From: Eutreptiella sp. 'Long Island Sound 2002'
Taxonomy: Eukaryota > Euglenozoa > Euglenophyceae > Eutreptiales > Eutreptiaceae
Reading direction: 5' to 3'
Assembly (NCBI GenBank): GCA_964036045.1
Contig: OZ038380.1
Coordinates: 13,289,629-13,353,628, forward strand
DNA length: 64,000 bases
This document shows, one piece after another, positions 1-10,523 of this stretch. How positions within the stretch are numbered: the stretch's first letter is position 1; each line of letters starts with the position of its first letter. The notes under the pieces are model-generated. The model saw nothing but the letters and a program-made list of their open reading frames with translations. It was not told the origin of the DNA and did no database searches. The translations under genes and the position numbers were made by a program.

Positions 1-1
1 A

Positions 2-730
2 TTGTTGGAAGCACGGCAGGGAATTTTCAACTCCACCCCTGTCACTCTGACGGTGCTTCCCCTTGGATGGACCAAACAGACTGGGATCGAATCAACCAAG
101 CATGCGTCAGACAACGCACTAGCAACCATTGCACTGAATCGGCCTTTCAAGTGGAGCTTCTCAGGGAGTCTTGGGAAAAGTGGGCGAAATATTGCTGTAC
201 AACAGTTCCAGATGCTGACTCCTCACTGGGTGAATCCCATCAACAAGAAGTACCCAGAGACACTCTCCAAGTCTCATTTTGTCCTCAGCCCGCGCGGCAA
301 CGTCAATTTGGACTGCTTTCGACATTACGAAGCCTCCATGCACGGGGCCATTCCGATTGTTGCCGGGCCGCAGCAGGAAATGGAGGACGCATTCCATCAT
401 TTTGCCACTGTCCCCCCGTGGCTGTTTGCGGAGTCGTTCGAGCAGGCCCGCGAGCGCGTGCAGGTTTTGCTGGGCGATCGTCAGGCTCTGCATGAGGCCC
501 AGCTTGCTGTAGTGACGTGGTGGCGCGACGAGTGGCACGGTCTCCGACGCAACATTTCAGATCAATTACACCTGCGCATCAATGCCACGAATGGGACAGG
601 GACCGGGGCAGACACGGAAGCGGTGGTTCGTCCGGGACGGCCGCTACTGCAGGCTGCAAACCGGTCCCGTAAAATGCCGCGGTTTGTGCACAGGGCTGTT
701 CGTACGGTCACGAGCAAAAGTCTTTTCTGA
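2..730 (+). CDS. Exostosin-like (GT47-type) glycosyltransferase, 3' end, partial
   Basis: An open frame runs from the window edge to a TGA at 728-730, so the 5' end is missing. Residues about 94-120 hold the pattern FVLSPRGN..LDCFR.YEA...GAIPIV, which matches the C-terminal nucleotide-sugar-binding part of exostosin/GT47 proteins (SPRG, then an E in an R-x2-EA helix and a G-x-IPV turn). Downstream residues 121-190 (WLFAESFEQARERV, WWRDEW) fit the helical tail of such enzymes. Members transfer sugars in the Golgi, usually as type II membrane proteins; any N-terminal anchor would lie outside the window. The last 45 residues are basic and look unlike the family, so the true C-terminus may be spliced. 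Donor and acceptor sugars cannot be told. Confidence 0.6.
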   Translation: MLEARQGIFNSTPVTLTVLPLGWTKQTGIESTKHASDNALATIALNRPFKWSFSGSLGKSGRNIAVQQFQMLTPHWVNPINKKYPETLSKSHFVLSPRGNVNLDCFRHYEASMHGAIPIVAGPQQEMEDAFHHFATVPPWLFAESFEQARERVQVLLGDRQALHEAQLAVVTWWRDEWHGLRRNISDQLHLRINATNGTGTGADTEAVVRPGRPLLQAANRSRKMPRFVHRAVRTVTSKSLF

Positions 731-786
731 GATTAGCAGCGGGCGGATTCATGTGGCCGAAGCAGTGAAATCTGACTGCAGGGACA

Positions 787-990
787 AGCCTTTCAATTCT
801 GTGGAAGACAGTGGGGCACAGGCCCTTGCAGCGCTGATAGAGAGCCCTCCATCTGCATACTCTGACCCTCACCATTTCTTGGAATTCTGGCACAGGCCCT
901 TGCAGTGCTGAAGGAGGCCTCCTTACTGCGCACACTGAACGTCAAGCCTTTTAACAATTCTGTGGGAGACAGTGAGGCACAGGCCCTTGG
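787..990. repeat. Degenerate direct repeat, about 160-bp spacing
   Basis: The string TCTGTGG(A/G)GACAGTG.GGCACAGGCCCTTG occurs near 797-826 and 959-989, each preceded by AAGCCTTT..AATTCTG. A partial third copy of GGCACAGGCCCTTGCAG lies at 890-906. The segment is downstream of the glycosyltransferase stop and has no convincing coding potential. Confidence 0.6.
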
Positions 991-1145
991 GGGCGCTTGC
1001 TGCGCGCCGCAGGTGCTGCAGGCGCTGCAGGGTAAGGGTAATTAGCTGTGGGGTAATAAGCACGCCATTAATTCCCCTCAATTTTGGGTTAAGGGAGTAG
1101 GTCAAACGAGCACAATGGCAAGGGACAATAGTCAAAATACACAAA

Positions 1146-1269
1146 AATGTTGCGATAACAACTCCCCATTCAAAAGTATGGTTCACAAAAGGAACAACTG
1201 GCCATGTTCAATGCCTCTTGTTCCTTTTGTGAACCATACTTTTGAATGGGGAGTTGTTATTGCAACATT
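1146..1269. repeat. Perfect-like hairpin: 52-bp inverted arms, 20-nt loop
   Basis: Bases 1146-1197 and 1218-1269 are inverted copies with one mismatch (G/A in the first 10 bp of the outer arm). The 20-nt loop is 1198-1217. No clear target duplication flanks it. It may be a foldback MITE-like insertion or a transcribed hairpin between the two host genes. Confidence 0.9.
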
Positions 1270-1272
1270 GCC

Positions 1273-1306
1273 TTCACTTGCCTTCACTTCTTTGCCTTCA
1301 CTTCAA
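1273..1306 (+). repeat. Short tandem repeat of CCTTCACTT
   Basis: Three to four imperfect copies of a unit containing CCTTCACTT follow the hairpin directly. Confidence 0.6.
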
Positions 1307-1312
1307 CAATGC

Positions 1313-1385
1313 CTTTCAATTGACATTGATCACGGCAGCGTGTAACCCAAAGCCTCTCTTCAATGCCTAAATCCCATATTGCTAG
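1313..1385 (+). repeat. Dispersed repeat shared with the 105-bp tandem at 4.46-4.68 kb
   Basis: The order TTTCAATTGACAT.GATCACGGC, then AACCCAAAGCC..TCTTCAA, then CATATTGC is the same as in the tandem copies at 4503-4680, at clear divergence. It is a third, separate member of that family. Confidence 0.6.
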
Positions 1386-1396
1386 CCCCACACCCC

Positions 1397-1482
1397 AATC
1401 TCCCCCCTCATGTCACTCTAATTCCAGAGTTTGTGTCAGAACCAATCGAAAAAGTGCTGGATGAGCTGGCAAAGCAAATGGT
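1397..1482 (+). CDS. Candidate upstream exon of the AlkB-like gene
   Basis: A 28-codon stretch reads HVTLIPEFVSEPIEKVLDELAKQ, like the region just before the double-stranded beta-helix in AlkB homologues, where a loop with P.F is followed by an acidic helix. It lies 160 bp upstream of the strong catalytic exon and in a different frame, which requires an intron. Splice sites are not clear and the middle of the domain is not accounted for, so this is tentative. Confidence 0.3.
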
Positions 1483-1644
1483 TACTTACAGGCATGCTTC
1501 AGGCCGTTTTGACTGCCAGCTCGGTTTCATCTTCACTCGGGCTCCCCGGAGCTCACTCCCCTCCTACCCCTCCACGTCGCCGCCCCCTACTTCCTCCTGC
1601 GCCTAGTAGAGGATGTCCAGTGCCTCCTAAACTTAATTGTTATG

Positions 1645-1959
1645 CAGTCCATAATCTTAGTGTACTTACGGGGTAGAGGCATTGGGTTTCACACAGATCA
1701 CGCCATGCTACCCGAGGTTGTTCTAAGTCTCAGCCTATCATCCTCCACCACCATGGACTTCATGCACCCCCATCACCCTCCTTTCTCTATCCGCCTTCCA
1801 CGCCGATCCCTCCTTGTCTTGCGCGATAAAGTACGAACAGAGTGGAAACATGGCATTTCAGATGCGTCTGTAACATCTGAGAGGACAAGCTACACTTTCA
1901 GAGGCTTCCAACCCCCGCAGCCCACATGCCATTCCCCCCCAGAACCCACACCCTTTTAG
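1645..1959 (+). CDS. AlkB-family 2-oxoglutarate/Fe(II) dioxygenase, last exon
   Basis: The exon follows a good acceptor (TTGTTATGCAG, ending at 1644) and ends in TAG at 1957-1959. It holds the full catalytic set of AlkB homologues: H-x-D as HTD (codons 1690-1698), the distal iron histidine in WKHG (1849-1851) 53 residues later, and R-x5-R as RTSYTFR (1882-1902), where the last arginine binds 2-oxoglutarate. The segment VVLSLSLSS...MDF and LPRRSLLVL are the usual core strands. Family members oxidatively demethylate nucleic acids or modify tRNA (ALKBH8 type); the closest look is ALKBH6/8, but substrate cannot be decided. The upstream part of the protein is not confidently placed, so the locus may be an intact multi-exon gene or a remnant. 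The 25-residue proline-rich tail is unusual. Confidence 0.68.
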   Translation, partial: QSIILVYLRGRGIGFHTDHAMLPEVVLSLSLSSSTTMDFMHPHHPPFSIRLPRRSLLVLRDKVRTEWKHGISDASVTSERTSYTFRGFQPPQPTCHSPPEPTPF

Positions 1960-2039
1960 TGGCCACGATCCAGGCGCGGCACCCCGATTAACCGATAGTT
2001 AAGTCCCATGCCCCCCCCCCCCCCATCCAAACTCGGCCA

Positions 2040-3430
2040 CACACCAGGCTACTGAATTTCCGCCTCTGGACTCCTAACCTCAACCCGCGAGTTAACATCC
2101 GTGCATCCTACCCGTCCTGTTGTCAAGTTGACGCATACCTGGCTACCAGGGTACTGCACTTCGGTTTCCAGATTCCTGACTCAACACCTATCCTCTTTCC
2201 CTTCATGTCAGCCTCAAAAGGTCCTGTCCGTCCAGTCCAATTTGCTGAGCAGGAAAACACGCTCAGCAACACCAAGGTATTGAATCAGCAACAGCCCAGC
2301 GGGCCTAGAGAACTTGATCAAACCAGGCTAATACACTCAGATCAAACCAGGCTAAAGCACTGTCAGAATAAAACCTGCCAACACTTTACTCATTCATTGC
2401 TTCTCTGTCCTTGTGCCCCCACCTCAGCCTTTGAGCCACACACTAGGATTCGAATTACCGGTTTCCTGACCTCAGCCCTCTCTCTCTTCCTGCATGCTGA
2501 CGTCAGACAACCTGTCCGACCCTCAGCACCGTACAGGAGCCGAAGCGCACCTCTCTTCGCAGGCCCAGCGCACAGCAGGCCCCGTGAGATTGCCGCCGAC
2601 GCTTCACCAGGGTACCAGGATGCTGCCTTCATTTTCAGTTCCCTGATTTCACGCCTGTTCCCTGCAGGTTAGCCTCGAAACGTCCGGCCCATCCCATACA
2701 AATTGCTGAGCAGGAAACACGCTCAGCGGCACTCTGCTATTCCCTTCCGCACCACCATGCAGGAGCCAAAGCCTCCTCTCTTCACAGGTCCAGTGCACAG
2801 TAGACCCAGTGAGATTGACCCAGACGCTCCAACATGGTGCCAGGTTATTGCATTCGGTTTCCAGAGTCCTGCTTTCAAGCCTACTTCCTGCATGTTGTCA
2901 AGGTAATCAACGGGAGAACCGCCTGAGTCAATCGCCAGACAACAAAATCAGGGACAGGAACCTTCCTTCATCACAGGTGGAACGATTCAGCGCCAGGCCA
3001 GAGTGCTGTCAATGGTACGATCGCAGATACGTTACCAGTTCAGTGTCCTGTGCTCGTTTGCACCATTGCTTCAGCTTTAGAGACGCTCACCAAGGTCTGA
3101 ATTTCAGCTTCCGGTTTCTTGACCTCACCCCGTCCCCTTCCCTGCTTGACAGGACCAGAGCATCCAGGCCTACTAGCCCCCCCCAGTGCCTCGGGGGTAA
3201 CGCGGGGACACACAGTGCAAAAAAGGCCTACTAGCCCACAGTGCCGAGCAGGCAGCAAGCTCTGACGGCCTGTCCAAGCCAGGACAGTGTGCAGACGATT
3301 TACTGGTGCACCATGACGGCCTGTCCAGGCCAGGACAGTGTGCAGACGATTTACTAGTGCACCAGGGTACCGAGTTTCAGCTTCCGGAATCCTGACTTCA
3401 AATCTATCCCATTCCCTCAGAATCAGACAT
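2040..3430 (+). repeat. Region of degenerate 150-300-bp repeats
   Basis: At least five diverged units share the order ACCAGG.TACTG.A.TTCGGTTTCC.GA.TCCTGAC, then a CTTCCCTGCATG.TGTCAG block, then in some copies ACAAATTGCTGAGCAGGAAACACGCTCAGC and GGTCCAGTGCACAGTAGACCC. Clear starts are near 2046, 2150, 2440, 2620, 2845, 3090 and 3364. ORFs across it are broken and no domain is visible. Confidence 0.6.
3263..3364 (+). repeat. 51-bp tandem duplication
   Basis: A unit starting TGACGGCCTGTCCA.GCCAG begins at 3263 and again at 3314, period 51, with only a few differences. Confidence 0.85.
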
Positions 3431-3579
3431 CCTGCCTCACCCGTCTATGGTACTGAGCCCCCCCCCCCCCTCCCGCAAAAAAATAAAATAAAACAAAACA
3501 CAAAAACATGCCCAGGAGAAGCTCCCAGCCCCCCACCATCACAGCCTGGAGACCGTGCCGCGCATGCGTCCCGGGTAAT

Positions 3580-4262
3580 CACAGGGAAGACGCCTAGGAC
3601 TTCAGGCTGTCGTCTAGGCAGATCTCCCAGGCAATGCCGACGACGCGGTTCAACCAAGTCTCAGCCAGGCACAAGACACTGCGAAGGGAACGCGTTTCGG
3701 CCTCCATTTCTCCTCCTCGGCAACAAGCTACTTCTGCCCCCCCCCCCCCCCCTCACACCAGTGCTCCATTTACTCTGCCACCCTTCTTTCTCCAGGCCAG
3801 CAAAGGCACAGGGAATGAAGTGGAGTCGACTAGCGCTTGCTTCGTCTCTCGCAACAGGGGTTAAAGTACAGAAGTTCGGAGGGCTAACTCTCTGCTCAAA
3901 TGTCTGAGTCTGTTTCACTGGCTCAACTGCAGCTCAGAAGTTTTCTTCCGCCTTCACATCACAGACCACTCTCCAGCAAAACTGGTTTTCTTCAGGACTT
4001 GCAAATCCAGAGACGCTGTCCTTGATGGCTACGCTTTCAGTGTATTCATACAGCAGTTGTTTTGCCACTCACGCGGGCTAACTCTCAGGGTAAGAGGTGC
4101 ACGATCAAAAGTGTTTTTTTCAAAAAATTATTGGGCGAAAGCAGAGATCGGCACAGCCATGAGCCCTGCCAGCAAAAGTCCCGGACAGGCCAAGGGAAGA
4201 CACCTAGGACTTTGAGCAGATGTCTAGGAAGCTCTCCCATGCAGGTTGAAGACACAACACCC
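3580..4262 (+). repeat. Two members of a dispersed repeat
   Basis: GGGAAGAC.CCTAGGACTT, then TGTC.TCTAGG.A..TCTCCCA.GCA, occurs at 3580-3640 and again at 4193-4255 with moderate divergence. The sequence between and around them (3.43-4.45 kb) holds two C-runs (near 3459 and 3740) and no gene I can support. Confidence 0.5.
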
Positions 4263-4457
4263 AGTCTCAACGAGCTGCACAACACTGAGGAAAATTGTTG
4301 ATTTTCCTCTTTCTCTTTCTTCCAAGACACAGCAACTGCTGTACAAACGCTTTTTGTAGCATATCTTTGTGGTTTTTAAAAACTCTGAGCAAAGCATGTC
4401 AACGCTTACATGACCTGGGACCCCCCACCCGGATAGCTGCGAGGCACAGTCCAAAAA

Positions 4458-4680
4458 TCCCATATTGCTTGGCATCATGTAAAATACGTTGGTGACCAGA
4501 TGCTTTTCAATTGACATCGATCACGGCGACTTACATGACAAAGCTTCTCCTCAACGCCAAAATTCCACATTGCTTCGTGTGATGTAAAGTATGTTGGTGA
4601 CCAGATGCTCTTCAATTGACATCGACCACGGCGACGCATAACACAAAGCCTGTCTTCAACGCCCAAATGCCATAGTGCTT
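4458..4680 (+). repeat. Tandem repeat, 105-bp period, two copies
   Basis: GGTGACCAGATGCT.TTCAAT starts at 4491 and 4596. The units continue with TGACATCGA.CACGGCGAC and CAACGCC.AAAT. A third member is at 1313-1385. Confidence 0.8.
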
Positions 4681-4884
4681 AGCGCAATGGAGTTACATTT
4701 ATGTGTGCCACTGGAACACCCTTTTGGATGTCGTTCGTGATTCCGCTCTTTTGTTTTACAACGCCGGCTGGGACTTTGAACCATTAACCACCGAAGAGAT
4801 GGTGCAGAGACACGTCCAGCCCCCGGTGACACGCAGAGGCCAGCAACCCCCAATCAGGTGGAAGAGCAATCCATGGATCATTAG

Positions 4885-4958
4885 TGTACAACTTGGGACC
4901 CTTTTGGCCACCAACATCATCAGTGGACAATTTGGGACCCTTTTGGCCACCAAAAGGT
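4885..4958 (+). repeat. 39-bp tandem duplication
   Basis: TTGGGACCCTTTTGGCCACC begins at 4893 and 4932. Confidence 0.85.
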
Positions 4959-5095
4959 GAACTCTATGCCCATGGTATTGTCTTCTTGTGGGAGGACAAG
5001 GACAAGCCTTGTTGGCACGCAAATGACGAAGGGCAAAAAGATACAACCGACATTTGAAGCTTTTTTAGTGTTTGAATGTTGCCCTGTTTGAAACT

Positions 5096-5225
5096 CAGTA
5101 AGGGGGGTCAGTAAGGGGGCTACTAAGTCATTAAGGAGGCGGTTACTGAGTCAGTAAGGGGGTTACTGAGTCAGTGAGGGGGGTTACTACGGGGGGTTAC
5201 TGCTCAGTAAGGGGGTTACTGACCC
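5096..5225 (+). repeat. G-rich minisatellite of about 19-20 bp
   Basis: Variants of CAGTAAGGGGGTTACTGAGT are repeated about six times, some shortened. Each unit is partly self-complementary (GTTACTGA...TCAGTAA). Confidence 0.75.
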
Positions 5226-5950
5226 AACGTCAATAACCCTTCTTGACCCCAATGGGGGGGGGTTGCTGACATTTTTCAACTATGTCTACTGAAGGGATAC
5301 AGGCAAGAAGACACATGTTGTACACTAATTTGTATATGGAGAACACAAATTTGTACCTTGGTTGTAGCAGAGAAAGATAAAATGGGTTTCAACTCCATTG
5401 GATATATGCTTCATTTGATCCTCCGTTCCCCAAGTTGATTATGTTTCAACTAATCAAAGATAAAAGGAAAGCTAACAAAAACAAAGTTTGGAAAATGGGT
5501 ATAAAACCATATAATTTTTGGGAGGGGTGCACACGAGCAAAAATTTACCTAAAACATTTCCCATATTGTTTGTTTGTTGCAAACCGTTTCGATACAAAAT
5601 ATTCCTATGGGATTCTCCATTTAACAAAACATAAACTAACAAGAGCAAAGGCAAAGCAAGGAAAACACAAAGAAAGTCACCACGAGGCAATGCACTCCAC
5701 AGTCAGGCATAAGTGCATCTTTATTCTCTATGCCTGACGTGGTTGAACCTTTGCCAGGCTCACCACGGCCTCATGTCTATGAAACAAAGAAAGGCATGCA
5801 AGCCAGCACACAAAGAATGCATGCAACCAAAGCAATGAAAGTGTTTCCTATATCTCTCGGGGACATCCAGTTTATGCCAACACGGAGCGAATTCGCAATT
5901 TTTCGGGGGTTTTTCAAGTTTTGGTCCAATGCACCAAAGTTTCGTTTCGT

Positions 5951-6039
5951 AGGGGGGGGGGGGGGGTATGTGTATGCTTTTTGAAATCTGTGAGAAAAGG
6001 CCGTTTCAGAAATGTATCGGTTGGGGGGGGGGGGGGGGT
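5951..6039 (+). repeat. Two long G homopolymers (about 15 and 16 G)
   Basis: Uninterrupted G runs at about 5952-5967 and 6023-6038 lie 70 bp apart, each preceded by a T-rich TTTCGTTTCGTA or ATGTATCGGTT segment. They resemble two units of an about 75-bp duplication and are potential quadruplex or slippage sites. Confidence 0.7.
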
Positions 6040-6115
6040 AGGTGGTCACAGTTTTGAGCACAGAGCTGAACAAGAGACGACACACAGGACGGGGCACTGC
6101 TCAAGGGATCACTCA

Positions 6116-6524
6116 CTATTCGGAATCCGAGTCGCTGTCATTGTTGCCCCCCTCCACAAGGGCGTGGACTCCATTGGGGCACACATCCCCCTGCTTGTGA
6201 CTGGGAACATATTTCTTCACTTTTTCCCAATCCTGTTGCTTGCGTGCCTTGACTGGCACCCATCCTGTGTTCAAGGGCAAGGCCCACAGGCCATCAGTTG
6301 TGGGGTCCACATTTCGTAGTAGTGGATAAAATGTCGTGCTCTGTGTGGGTGTAGGCAGGTTGCTGCGAACCACCTGTACGCGGTTTTTTTGCGGTGCTAG
6401 GGGTCTTCAGGCGACTAACCCGCACCGAGGTAGCACCCCCAGAGGGTGCTTTTTTGCGAACCAAAGGTTGTTGAAGTGCATCTGGGGATGCAACAGCACG
6501 TGGCGTGAATTTGTATCCGGACAT
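6116..6524 (-). pseudogene. Small unknown ORF with one frameshift, acidic tail
   Basis: Reading from an ATG at 6524, one frame (MSGYKFTPRAVASPD...) is open to beyond an A7 run (T7 on the plus strand at 6384-6390). From there the next frame is open to a TAG at 6116-6118 and ends NNDSDSDSE. A one-base change in the A7 run would make a single ORF of about 135 codons, basic in the middle and acidic at the end. The family is not recognised. It fills most of the 5850-6776 inverted-repeat unit and could be its cargo. A read error in the homopolymer is as likely as a real mutation. Confidence 0.4.
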
Positions 6525-6776
6525 GGTGGCTGTCTGTTGACAAAAACAGCCAGTAAGCAACACAGGCACTGTCCAAAAAAGACAAAAATCTCAAACATGC
6601 TTTCAGTACAACATGCAAACTGAGGGTGTTCCAAACTGCCCTTTTCAAGAGCTTTCCGAACATACCCCACATACCCCCCCCTTTGGGACACTCAGCGGGC
6701 ACAAACGAGGCAACAATCACGGCGATCCTTGAAAATGCTCCGTGTTGGCATATTCCTGTCCGTCCCCGAGAGATAT

Positions 6777-8292
6777 GCCATGCTCATATATTTAGCTATC
6801 ATGCGAACAACATGTTACTAGCTGCACCCAAACACAGCGATATACAAACCATGCACGCATGAATGCAATGAATGCGTGCACTAACGTGCGACAAAACAAA
6901 CATATGCCGTCCCCAATGCAGATCAACGAAAGTAATACAAAACTGCCTAAAACCAATTAATCTTGATCTCAATTCATCAAACATGATTTCGACACCTCAG
7001 CTCAGAAAATTGTAAATAATAACCTACCGTACTGATCGCGACCCGAAGGCGGCGCGATCCATCGTACAGTAATGTGTGAAATACAAAGCTGTCTGTACCG
7101 TACCACTGTCGATCTCTCGCTGTGATCATAGCGCCCTCAAAGAAAAGGCGATTTTTCTTACTCCCCTCCACACCTCACACTGAGAGTGGGGGTGTTTACA
7201 GGGGCGCTAATCTACACACTCCACCAGACTACGTTGACAACACATAACGGACAGCACAAACATCTGACTGTTGGCTGTTACCCGGAAACTTGGCTAGGGT
7301 GGACATCTTCAAATTGACTGACGGACACCTGACATCACTGGAGAAACTGAAGTATGACATGGGGTATCCCTGAAAAACCTCGACTCCTCAAATCTGGTTG
7401 AACCGAATTGGAGAGACCGAGGAAAAGATATCTGGGGACTCCTAGGAACAATGACACAAGAAACTTTCGACGCCTCTGCAGCACCAGTGCAGGAACTGAG
7501 GGTTAGATCATGAGCGCATGCAGATGTGCATCATCCTAGAAAGGCACTTAGCACAACAAAACAGAAAACTAACAATGTAGCTGAAGCTACGTTCTTAGAT
7601 ATGTACGCTTCAGTACTCTACGCTTTAGTAGACTGAACTGTTACTCCTATCATCAGAGAGACTATGGTTCGTACATTCAAACCTAAAGTTTATCTCTCCA
7701 ATATGATCTAGTATACTCATTCACCTTTAGGTTAATACTGACCTATGGACTTCTATCACACTATATTCTCACACTACCCAAATCAGACTAGGCAGTCACG
7801 AGCTACCCCCGTATCTGACGAATGGTGCTGAGAAAATTCAGACAATAAACACTATCCCTGGCTACTTCCGGATTCAAGTACGGAGCGGAGTTGTCACTCT
7901 TCCAGTCATTGCCAAAGACTGCCTTACCTTGAGGGCATGACCATCATCAGGGTCATGTAAAACAAAATTTGGTAGTCCCTCGCATTACAAGCGAACCCAA
8001 TCAAACACACGCAAACACAGGCGAGAACCAAACTGACTTGAGGGGCCAGCAAGGACAAATAAGCCTAGGGGAAGCCAAGGGGACACCTAGCAATTCCCTA
8101 TAAGGCAAGAATTCCCAAAAAGTGGGGAATATTATATATATTAGTATAGCTGACCCCTAAAAGTATTGTTGAAAATACCCGTTGCGCGCTGAGTGTGATT
8201 TGCGCCCCTTTTGGGTCCCGGGCCGCCATGCGTAGTTGAGCCCATGGCAAGGCTACTGAAGCCGGGTTAGATCCCTTTTGGCTGCACTATGT
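6777..8292. other. Stretch without recognisable genes
   Basis: AT-richer DNA with only short broken ORFs. The only local features are a CATGC-rich patch at 6850-6890 and a TATATA patch near 8130-8150. It ends where homology to the LTR of gypsy copy 2 begins. Confidence 0.6.
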
Positions 8293-9141
8293 TCAGAAAG
8301 TTTTATAGTGTTTTTAGCACTGTGTTTTTGTTGTGCCTCTCTTGTTGCTTGCTGCTGGTGTAGGGTTCCTGCTGCTTGTTTTTGATGATGAAAATGTTTT
8401 ATTGTTGAAATACAACCACTCCACGATAACCCAAGCCAGAGATAAGCAAGTAGAAGACAAACAGGATCAAAGCATGAAGGGCTGCAGTCACAAAGACTTA
8501 GATAAAAACAACTATCAACAATAGACTACAGCAATTAACATACAATGCAACTCAGGATGAAATATTTTACATGTTTGAGAGAAACTGATTGGAAAACTGC
8601 CCCAAGGGCTCACTCTCTTCCATAGTGCCATCTAGAGATGTGCACTCTTTGTTTTTGGGTCCCATAGGTGCTGAGGTGGCATGGCTTGTTGTGCTGAGGT
8701 CACTGCCATGTCACATGGGATATTCCTACTTAGCTAGGCTGACTGGGCCGGCCTGGCCAGCCACAAAAGGCGCCGTTCAGTGCAAAAAGCTAGGCTGACT
8801 GGGTATTGAGCCCAGGACCTCTCAAAAAGAGGTGCCCCAGGCCCTAGGATGCATACCACTACGATAGCTAAGAATTCATGAGAAAACATAGATAAATTCA
8901 TCGGCTCTGCCTTCAGTATATCAGTGCCTCAGTCACCCAAGAAAAGATGTTTTAGTGCATATAGCTTGGGGATTAAGGGGTCCACACAACATCCTGATTT
9001 AGTGTTGGGTTCCATAGGTCAAAATGTGTTATCAGCCATTTCGGTTAGGCCAATACTAAGATAAAAATGCATGGGTGCTTAGAGCATCTCTAATACAACT
9101 AAAGTATACCCTTGAGCATTGGAAAAGCACTTTTTCTTACT
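8293..9141 (-). repeat. 3' LTR of gypsy copy 2
   Basis: The whole block aligns with the copy 1 LTRs at 12,905-13,719 and 59,605-60,420, from the CAGAAA..TTTATAGTGTTTT edge to TTTTTCTTACT. It has many substitutions and small insertions, so it is an older LTR. Bounds are accurate to a few bases. Confidence 0.85.
8791..8870 (-). other. tRNA-like (Lys-UUU-like) segment in the LTR
   Basis: On the minus strand a D-arm/A-box-like GTAGTGGTATGC is followed by an anticodon-like arm ACCTC-TTTTTGA-GAGGT (loop would read UUU) and a T-arm CTGGG-CTCAATA-CCCAG. The variable region is only one base and no acceptor stem forms, so this is a tRNA-derived or tRNA-mimicking segment and not a working tRNA gene. 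Confidence 0.4.
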
Positions 9142-9149
9142 CCCCCCTT
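9142..9149 (-). promoter_or_regulatory. Polypurine tract of copy 2
   Basis: The minus strand reads AAGGGGGG immediately before the LTR, as needed to prime plus-strand DNA synthesis. Confidence 0.75.
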
Positions 9150-10445
9150 GTGCTGTGGTGGCCACCACTGTTGCATTTTCAGGAAAAAGAGATTTTTTCT
9201 TGGCCTTTCCTTGGTTTCCACACCTAACTTAAAATACCTATAGCTTCCCTAACACTGGAAAAGAGCGCTTTACCATGGCCAGCGACGCTTGCTGCACTGT
9301 TCATGACAATTTCCAACAGGAGACTCAGCGCTCTTGGCGCTGCAGGGGTTCCTGTGGCTTGGTGGGGTTAGGGTAGGGCGTGCAAAGACCATATGGATAT
9401 GCATCCCTCCCTCCAAGCTGCAGCGTAACACAACCCAACGCCAGACGCTCATAGAACGCCTGATCTAAGTCTTAGGGAACCTGATGGAGACACCTGTCCT
9501 GGTACTGGGGCGAGGGGGCGACCATTAAATTAGAATTGCCCCTTGGAGGGGTCTTGGTTCTAGCTCAGTCTCCTGCTGCTGCTTTTTGGCCCGAACAACG
9601 GCCTACTCAGCGACGCTTTGCGAGGATATCTATACAACAGAGGAATGGGAGGATGAGGGACAAATCTACGCAAACGCGAAGCGACAACACCCAAATCCGT
9701 CAAATGACGGCCTAGAATTTTTCTGAGAGCACATACCTGAACAGAATCCAATTGTGCATGGGATGCACATTTTTATAAAATTTGTGGTCATCTCCTGATT
9801 TTTTAAATCAAGAAATTCCCACGCAGAAAAAGACAGCGCAGGAGCGGGTCTTAGCGAAGCGCCGGAAAACAAAGAATCAATAAGATTATAAACGTATGTT
9901 ACGCATAATGACGAAAATGACGAAACACACATAAATAAATAAACATAAAGATTCCACCCCCACGGACAGAAAGAATTCAAGATTTAAGAATTCGAAAATC
10001 AACAGAAGGACTTCAATGAATCAGGTATAAACCACAGGTGTGCTCGTCTCGTATGCAGCATGTACATTGCTCGTCTCGTGTCTCCGTGAACGTGCCTGGT
10101 AGCAGCGCTAACAAAGGATAGAGGGATAGATTAGAAGATTGCAGATGATTAGAGGTAAGTTCAGGGTGATTAGACATACACACATATGCATAGCGTCCTC
10201 TCTCGCTTGTGTCTCGCTTTTCCCTCACCTTACTTCACTCGCCAGCAGTAGGTAAGGTAGGTAAGCCCAGGTGGGGTCACCCCCTGGTGGAGTTCGTGAT
10301 ACGGGAAAGATTGTTAGGAAAAAGGAAGGATTGAACAAGGTTGTTGACAGGTTGGAAAACTCATGCATGCTCGTGCATTCACACACGCATTAAAGGGTAG
10401 GCCCCGCGTGGTGCACTCGGTACAACCCTTGTTTAGGTTACCCAC

Positions 10446-10485
10446 GGGCTCCGCCCCACGTTCTATAAGAGAACGGGTGGAGTTC
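10446..10485 (-). other. Conserved RNA hairpin (copy 2)
   Basis: CTCC-G-CCC pairs with GGG-T-GGAG around an inner GTTCT/AGAAC stem. The equivalent in copy 1 (15,012-15,053) keeps the pairing with different bases. Confidence 0.5.
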
Positions 10486-10523
10486 CTTAAGCTTGCTTGC
10501 TTGTACTGAGGTTTGAGGAGAGT

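Larger units (their letters stand above)
5850..6776. mobile_element. 0.93-kb unit with about 39-bp terminal inverted repeats
   Basis: Bases 5850-5888 (ATATCTCTCGGGGAC...ATGCCAACACGGAGC) recur inverted at 6737-6776. Roughly 33 of 39 positions match. The unit encloses two G tracts and a small broken ORF on the minus strand. I see no target duplication, so it could be a small DNA transposon, a viral fragment or an inverted duplication. Confidence 0.5.

Noticed and set aside
8791-8870. Functional tRNA-Lys gene in the LTR
   Set aside because: No acceptor stem can be formed and the variable region is one base, so only a tRNA-like remnant is supported.
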